Assembly: GCA_029990175.1 (NCBI GenBank)
Contig: JARKIP010000048.1
Span: forward strand, 26,870,001-26,934,000
Direction: 5' to 3'
DNA from: Petunia secreta
Taxonomy: Eukaryota; Streptophyta; Magnoliopsida; Solanales; Solanaceae
Length of the DNA stretch: 64,000 nt
The position numbers and the translations under genes are program-made. Shown piece after piece: positions 57,598 through 64,000 of this stretch (position 1 is its first letter; the number at the start of each line of letters is the position of its first letter). The notes under the pieces were generated by a model that ran no database searches, was not told the origin of the DNA, and saw only the letters and a list, made by a program, of their open reading frames with translations.

Positions 57598-60500
57598 AGG
57601 TTATGATCACGCCCAACTACGCCATATAAAAGGAATTAAGCGGTCGCATTAAATATAGCTCGGTATTTAAAGCCTCGAGGTCGAATCCCAGAGAGAATAC
57701 TAGAATCTAGTTGTTATTCTAACTAATTTACCTATCAATTAACTTCTAAGGGGGGTTTATCTTAGTTTGGGATTGTTGAATCAACTAAATAACAATAAAA
57801 TTAACATATAAATAAATCGCAAGTAGTAGAGAAAAGGATTAATTCAACAGATGGAAAACCTATGATTGATCTACCCAACTCCTGCCTATGTATTAGAACA
57901 ATATTTTAACAAATTCAACTTGGTTCTTCCTATTGAATACTTGCTCAAAATTCACAACTATTCACTCCCGTGTAATAATCATAACTTTCACTAACCAATT
58001 TTTCAATTAAATAATGAAGATACGTAGGACGACAAGTATGGTTCACAATCGGTTTCAATGGTCACAAATTACCTTTTTGACAACCTAATTAATGTCTTTG
58101 TAATGTTGCTAAGTGTTTAACCCTAACTCATGAATCTATCCCTAGGCACACAAGAATAAAGGAGACAATCAATTGGGAGCTCTACCAATCAATAGCATAC
58201 AAATCATAAACACTTAGATAGGAAGGTTAAAGAGTTTCATTCATAAAAGCAATAATTTGAAACACATAAGCATTGGAGTGGTTCAATCAACCCTAGAATG
58301 GGTGATTTGGCCACTCATGATCTGAACAATCATGTCAAGATAACTTATGAATGGATAAATTATTAGAAGAAAGAAAGAATTTAAGAAAAAGTCTTGTGTT
58401 CTTGAAGTCTCCAAAGCTCTAGCCTCCTTTTGCTCCTTTCAAAGTTAAAAGTTCATAATGGAGGCAAGAGAAACTTTTATACCCTGTAGGAAAATAAGCA
58501 AATCGTCCAAAAAGTCCTTAGATTTTCTCCCAAAATTTTATGCTTCGCATGGCGCCCGCGTGCCACACGGTCTTAATTTTTTAGACAATTCAGCTCGCCT
58601 GGTGCTCGCGTATTCGGCCTAAATGCGCTGGAATTTTTTTTTCATTTCAGAGCAAAAACTCTATTCTTCCCGTGTTACTCGCGTTGCACACGGATCACTT
58701 GAGATATTTAATATCTACAGTTTTATAGCGAAAACTTGCACTTTTGCCTCAATTCATCATGTTCAATTCATATTATACCAAACAATTTAATTAGTATCAA
58801 ATCTTGATAGTTTTGCATATAAACTCTTGAATTTACTATCAGAACATGGTAACAACACCCTCAAAATATAGGTAAAATAGCCAAACATCACCACTCCCAC
58901 ACTTGGACTTTTGCTCGTCCTTGAGCAACTTATAGCTTGAACTCAAGATACATCAAAATAGATTACAAAATGACTTGGGTTTATATAGGCACTTAACAAG
59001 TTGTATATGAACTCATTATGCGTTATTCACACGAAATCCATGCCAAGAATATTTAAAAATATCAAGTGCACCAAATCACCTCCCAATCACACATCAACTC
59101 CAGACTCATCCAATAAGTTATGCAAGTACTCACTTTATTCAAGAGACTAATAAAAGAGCTCGCTTATCGTAAATAATGTGCCCTTACAATCAATTTCATG
59201 TTTAATGAAGGAATTCACACAAGAGAATGAACATGAACGAAATTTGACATTAAAAAAATAAAACACTCACTCTCAGAAAAGAACTCGCATGCAATACAAG
59301 ACGTGCCATAAGCTTTCCTTTAGTGTAGACTTGACTAATATCAATCCTCCCGGTTACGATCAATCAGGACTTCTTTTGGTTGTAATGTAGGAAATGGGAG
59401 GGCTAGGATATATTTAGGTAATAGTGACTAACCACCCCAAGCAATTTAATACACCACAATTAATTCAAATTTTTTTCCTCCCAACCAATCTCTTTTTTAC
59501 CAGCTCAGAGTCAACTTTTACCAACCTTTTTCATTTAGCAAAGGTATGAGCTATTGATAGGGACTACTCTTTTTTTCTATTTTTTTTTAACAATGGTTTT
59601 TTTTCATATCTCAGTTATTGCACAACATATTAAGCTTTCACTTTTTTTTTCTTTTTTTAGTAAATCCCTCCTAGTAACATCCTCCTAGCACCTTTTGTCT
59701 TCCTCCAACAACCGCAAATATCCACTTCATTAAATAGTCTTTTAGGTTCAAGACACCACAAGTACAACTTACAGGTATTTAGCACAAGAAACAGGAATCC
59801 CAATGGCTATCAAAGTAAGGCTAGAGGCTCAAAAAGGTTAGCTAGGGTCAAATTTTTACTTGTAAACATCTAATTCTGAAGCTTCAAACCCATTGGCTAT
59901 GAAAGGAATGCTTATATCACTTCCTAACCAAGCAAATATCTCATTTTGCTATGCACACACACCGGACAAGTTCTACACATCATGTATTAAACAAGGAGAA
60001 AACAAAATCTTCATTCACACATGACACATAACCTACCCAAAACGGCTCAATTCGCGCTTTTAAACAAAGCAAAGACAAGCAAACTCTCAAGTAAATCTAG
60101 AGTCTACATCATGGTCATAGGCTTAAAACAATGCACTAAACGTTTCTCAAGGCAAATAGATCCTAACAGAATAAATGCATGAAGTTCACGTACCCCAAAT
60201 AAAGTATCTATATAAAACTAGTCAGAGTGGAGCGAAGACCATCCAGTTACTACACTCTAATCCTAAAAAAAATCTACCTATACCCGGTAAAAACTACTTC
60301 CTTTGGAAAAGAACCCATGCACAAAGAAAAACCAAAGGGGATTATCAATACAGATAGGAAGAGTCGCACCCCACACTTAAAATCATGCATTACCCTCAAT
60401 GCATTAAAAATAAATCTATGGGTGATAGAGAAAATCCCTGGGCTCTAAGACCGGATAACATCATTGTGAGCTTTCATTGGGCACGAGGTACTCCGACTTC

Positions 60501-61095
60501 CCTCAAGCAGGACATCTTCAACCAATCGTACGAGGTTGCAAGCACAACATACTAGGACTTCAAACATGGCGAAACCTGCAAAGCAAAGAAACTCACCAAG
60601 TAATATCCTTTAAAAGATAACATTTTTTTGGCATTTTTTTTCCCTCTTTTTTTACTTGTATAATATTACAATCACGGGTTGGCTCCCCAGAAGTACCTTA
60701 GATATAGTCGTGGCAAGACTTCAATTAGCTCAACTCATGGCTCATTCAGGTTTGCATGCATAGACACATGAATAATTAACATCATCACAACGTCCCTCCA
60801 GCAATTTGCCAATATCAACCACTATTTCTTCATCATACAACTTCAATGTCATTTTCCCTTTGTCAACATCAATCACTGCTCTACCAGTAGCCAAGAATGA
60901 CGGCCTAAGATAATTTGAACATCTTTATTAACGGGACAGTGAAGAATCAAAAAATCTACTGGGAACATAAAACTACCCACATTCACAAGTACATCCTCAA
61001 TTATTCCAACAGGGTGCTTTTGCCTCCTATCTGCCAGCTGGATTCGCATTGCAGTCTCTCTCATACCAATCAGACCCAGCTTGTTTTATACTTCT
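57598..61095 (-). mobile_element. Athila/Tat-like Ty3/gypsy remnant
   Basis: The assignment rests on a retropepsin fragment at 60730-61090 on -. Supporting context: CACGCCCAACTACGCC near 57610, a GTCGAATCCC phrase near 57682 and CTCGTCCTTGAGCAA near 58912, all phrases I associate with this group of plant retrotransposons. The remaining 3 kb is non-coding and AT-rich. Three imperfect GC-rich blocks at 58550-58690 stand out. LTR borders could not be fixed. It is cut at its right end by a hAT-like terminus. Confidence 0.45.
60730..61090 (-). pseudogene. Athila-like aspartic protease fragment
   Basis: The minus-strand translation gives MRIQLADRRQKHPVGIIEDV, then LVNVGSFMFPVDFLIL, NKDVQIILGRH, then in another frame ATGRAVIDVDKGKMTLKLYD. 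This matches the C-terminal half of the retropepsin domain of Athila/Tat elements, with the ILGRPFLATGRA-type flap altered by a frameshift within ILGRH. The active-site DLGAS half would lie above 61095 but is replaced by an unrelated terminus, so the protease is truncated and dead. A stop follows a CVYACKPE-like end. Confidence 0.75.
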
Positions 61096-61098
61096 AGC

Positions 61099-61300
61099 TA
61101 GGGGTGGGCATTAAACCGAAAAAAATTGAAATACCGAACCGAACTGAACTAATTCAGTATTTCGAGTTTGGTATTTTTGTTTGGTACGGTCCAAGAATTT
61201 TTGAAACTTCGGATTTTTGGTTCGGTCTTCGGTTTCGGGCAACCCGAAATTTCGGGACCCGCAAAAACTGAAGTTTTTTTTTTTTTTTTAACATATATGC
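61099..61300 (+). mobile_element. hAT-like element left end
   Basis: Begins TAGGGGTGGGCATTAAACCG, the common left terminus of plant hAT-type MITEs. A region rich in CCGAACCG and TTCGG motifs and a poly(T) tract follow. The matching right terminus (TGCCCACCCC-type) was not found downstream, so the element is truncated or its other end is diverged. Confidence 0.4.
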
Positions 61301-61988
61301 CATATATTTCCTAAATCCCTAAGTTACCCATTGTCTGTAAGTAACAGGATTCTACATATTGACTGATTTAACTAAAGGTTCTACTATTTTTTATTTTGCA
61401 GAATAGAGAAAGTACCTAAATATTCGTCACTTTTTGTATTATAGTAAACCATAGCCAGGTTACATAAAGTCTGTTAATGGATTGATTAGATCCGCACAAT
61501 CTCTAAGTCTGAAATTTAAATGTGCTCAATTTATACCATTGCAAACGAAATTATAGTTTACAAAAAATGTGAGACCAAAAGCGCACGACACGCTTGATTT
61601 GAGAAAGAGGAATTAATAGAGTTTCTTATTTTTCCTTCAAAATATCTGTTATTGTCATGATCAACATTAAGGTCTTAGTTGTCAAACAAGTTGAATTCGC
61701 CTAAAATAATTTATATTCTCAAGTATCGTTTCTGCTGTAATATACTTAGACTGGTATATGAAATGTCTCAGTATAAAAATCATTCATAACACAATTATCT
61801 AAATTGAGACATTACAAAATTACATCAGTGCCAAGTGACGAAACCAATAATTTTGCTAATAGTATTTAAGAATTTTCAAAATTTAATAAATATCAAGTAA
61901 TACTCCTATTTGACTTATATATACAATTATAGTTTTTCAGTATCAACTTTCATTGATTGTATCTCCGTCATGATAATACCAGACTAGA
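61301..61988. other. no recognisable gene
   Basis: AT-rich sequence, possibly the rest of the hAT-like element; nothing recognisable. Confidence 0.45.
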
Positions 61989-62151
61989 TGATGCAGGGCA
62001 AATCATGCCAAGACACTTTCCAACACTTTCCGACATGTGCCAAGCTTGGAAGATACAATGGACTTGAAGTCAAGGGCTTTGGAAGTGTTCCGGATGGTTT
62101 CATCATTAGGCTCCACGCCTAAGGAGGAGGAAGAAGGCCCAGCACAGTCAG

Positions 62152-62345
62152 GCGCCCTGCCTAGACCCAGGCGCCCCGCCTAGGAAGCTCACTGCCTAAG
62201 AATGGCATTGTGCCCAGGCGCCCCGCCTGCCCAGGCGCCCCAGCCCAGGCGCCCGCCTAGCCAGGCGCCCCGCCTAGCCCCAGGCGCCCCGCCTAGCTGC
62301 CTGCAATTCCAGGCGCCCCTCCTGCAGTCCAGGCGCCCCTCCCAG
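62152..62345 (+). repeat. CAGGCGCCCCGCCT minisatellite in LTR
   Basis: About ten copies of CAGGCGCCCCGCCTx, with short variable spacers of 2-30 bases. Each copy is self-complementary (AGGCG...CGCCT) and contains GGCGCC. The same motif recurs in the leader at 63450-63580. Confidence 0.9.
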
Positions 62346-62447
62346 CTGTGAAGACTTATGTTTCTTTTACTGTTTTGCCCTACGTGGCTTATTTGATGAA
62401 CCTTATTAGTAAGGGTATTTAGGTTATTGTGTAAGCTTGGGAAACAC

Positions 62448-62456
62448 TATAAATAG
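62448..62456 (+). promoter_or_regulatory. LTR TATA box
   Basis: TATAAATAG, a strong plant TATA element, about 320 bp before the LTR end. Transcription probably starts near 62480, setting the U3/R border. Confidence 0.7.
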
Positions 62457-62774
62457 CCAAGCCTAGCTTATTTTACATTTAGTTTATGTTGAATGATGAA
62501 TTGAATATTGTAAAGAGTGAATCTCTTTGGGTTTATGAAAACCAACCTTAGTTGGGACTTGTTACTTCTAGTGGATTCTAGTTGCCTAACAACCCCTATC
62601 CGACCATTCTACTTGCGAGTTCTAGTTGACTCGAGGGTAGTTGCATAGCGTAGGTGTTCTTGTCCTTCTCCCGGGGTGTAGCGGAACAAGTTCTCCGTTG
62701 CTACTTGGGATTAGAGATCGAGTTATGTCTCGTTCTTTATCCTTTTATCTTTTCCGCGTTTTCCCTACATCATT

Positions 62775-62790
62775 TGGTATCAGAGCAAGG
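62775..62790 (+). other. primer-binding site, tRNA-Met type
   Basis: TGGTATCAGAGCAAGG shortly after the LTR, complementary to the 3' end of initiator tRNA-Met. Confidence 0.85.
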
Positions 62791-63997
62791 CTCGGGTTTT
62801 GTTTCTACAAACCCCCGACCGTTGGTTCTTCGTGCCTAGTATCTATCCTTTTAGTTTTCTTGTTGTTGAAGTTATTGAAAGAAGAAAATTACAAAAAAAT
62901 TGAAAAATTGAAAAAAATCCAAAAATTTGGTGTAACTTGTTGATTTGGATGATTTGTGATATGGGTGTTATGGATTCTTGATCGTGATTGATTTCCCGTT
63001 ACTTGGGTACAAAAATTGTTTGGATTGGTGGAGTTTGAAAAATTGAAACCCCAAAACCCCTTAAACCCTTGAAGAACTTGTTCTTGATGATTTTGGCTTG
63101 ATTCTTGGGTTGGATTGATGTTTGATTGAAAACTTGATATTGGGGATTGATCTTCATTGAAAAACAAACGATTCGGTACCAATTTTGTGGGATTTGAACA
63201 TGTATAACACCTACTTTGATGAATCACAATCCTTGTTGAAACCCTTTTGTTAAACCCTTGTGTTCTTGAGATTTCTTGCATTGAACCTTGATTTGATTGA
63301 TTGTTTGGATATAAATTTGATTGGGTTTTGTTAAGGAAGATCAAAAGCAACTTTGGGTATCATTGGATTGTGAAAACAAGTTGAAAACATCGGATTTGGA
63401 GCTTGGAAATCGACTTGGAACAAGTTTGGAACGTGTTGAAACTGTCCCAGGCCCAGGCGCCCCGCCTAAGCCAGGCGCCCCGCCTGACTTGGCTACTGCC
63501 TAAGACCTCAGGTGCCCCGCCTGATTGCCTGCACAGTCTTGGGCGCCCCTCCTGAGTTCAGGCGCCCCACCTGAGTGCTGAACGAGTTGTTTTGGGTAGA
63601 ATTTCGTAGGTATTCCCATTTGTTTGATTGCATTAGTTCCGGTTAGTGCTATTAGAGTATAATCCTACTCGATTAGTACTAATCACTTTGAGCTGTTAGG
63701 ATCATCGTGCCTAGAAAGGAGACTAGAATTCAAAGAAGATCCGTAGTATCTTTTGGTTCAAGTCCTCACTTCAAATTGCTTAGCGTTCATCGAGTCATAT
63801 CAACTCCACTCGCCCCGGAGTACAATTGGCTTGTGAATAGTTGGTTGAATTGAGGATTGATAGTCAACTCCTTGAAGCTTTGAGTAACAAGTCCGAGTGA
63901 AATATCCACCGCCACCCAAAAGAGTGATCCGAGTGAACACAAGTGAGGGAGCGAGTGAGGTGTTTTGACTAACTCTTGTTTCTTCCTTGTAGGTACA
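62791..63997 (+). other. retrotransposon leader, ends at probable gag ATG
   Basis: A 1.2-kb non-coding leader with stops in all frames. It contains a second CAGGCGCCCCGCCT cluster (63450-63580). Its last bases are TTTCTTCCTTGTAG then GTACA and ATG at 63998-64000, where a gag frame may begin just as the window ends. The pyrimidine tract and TAG look like a 3' splice site. Confidence 0.55.
63450..63580 (+). repeat. CAGGCGCCCCGCCT cluster in leader
   Basis: Five to six copies of the GC-rich motif also found in the LTR at 62152-62345, in otherwise AT-rich sequence. Confidence 0.88.
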
Positions 63998-64000
63998 ATG

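Larger units (their letters stand above)
61989..62769 (+). mobile_element. 5' LTR of an LTR retrotransposon
   Basis: Ends CCCTACA about five bases before a TGGTATCAGAGCAAGG primer-binding site. The probable start is TGATGCAGGG at 61989, giving about 780 bp. It contains a GC-rich minisatellite and a clear TATA box. No coding region is in the window, so copia or gypsy cannot be decided. The left border is tentative. Confidence 0.7.

Noticed and set aside
61099..61988. Complete hAT MITE
   Set aside because: Only the left terminus is recognisable; no matching right end or 8-bp duplication found.

Overview
The window looks like heterochromatic or intergenic DNA of a dicot plant. Solanaceae is my best guess, from the Tekay/Del-type and Ogre/Tat-type LTR families and the CACTA and Stowaway repeats; I could not check this against a database. 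I found no intact host gene, tRNA, rRNA or CRISPR array. Almost everything recognisable is transposable element, mostly decayed and nested. Nearly all longer open frames are artefacts of repeat periods divisible by three, or shadows of broken element genes.

Layout. 1-6039: 3' end of an Ogre/Tat-like Ty3/gypsy element on +, with a 43-bp satellite-like array in its 3' UTR, a polypurine tract, and a 4.2-kb LTR with a TATA box. 6040-10940: decayed Ty1/copia element on -, with RT/RNase H remnants, a primer-binding site and an LTR. 11044-13346: two Stowaway-like MITEs. 13939-39313: a 25-kb pile-up of one Tekay/Del-like chromovirus family (LTR about 2.74 kb, TGAAACGACC...GGTCGTGTCA). At least eight full or partial LTR blocks lie in both orientations, separated by gag and integrase debris, and form large palindromes. 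A second gypsy family is nested within. 40456-41098: foldback element made of several hairpins. 41280-41808: end of another Ogre-like LTR. 42495-44724: non-autonomous CACTA element with palindromic subterminal repeats. 46078-46560: degenerate 120-bp tandem repeat. 47742-57220: L1-type LINE on - with poly(A) and a 12-bp target duplication. It is interrupted at 52791-55176 by an inverted-LTR insertion with its own 5-bp target duplication. 57598-61095: Athila-like remnant on -, cut by a hAT-like terminus. 61989-64000: 5' LTR, primer-binding site and leader of another LTR retrotransposon, ending at an ATG.

Most notable points: (1) the insertion in the LINE is bounded on both sides by the same (U5) end of the Tekay-like LTR and is flanked by ACTTC repeats, so it looks like a palindromic LTR derivative that integrated as a unit; (2) the LTRs carry a variable 54-bp tandem array between conserved consensus-like splice sites, suggesting an intron inside the LTR leader; (3) two LTR copies are fused to unrelated sequence at the same LTR position, which may mark the start of the R region; (4) a 640-bp foldback element contains three strong 27-44 nt-arm hairpins. 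All functional readings are inference from sequence alone.
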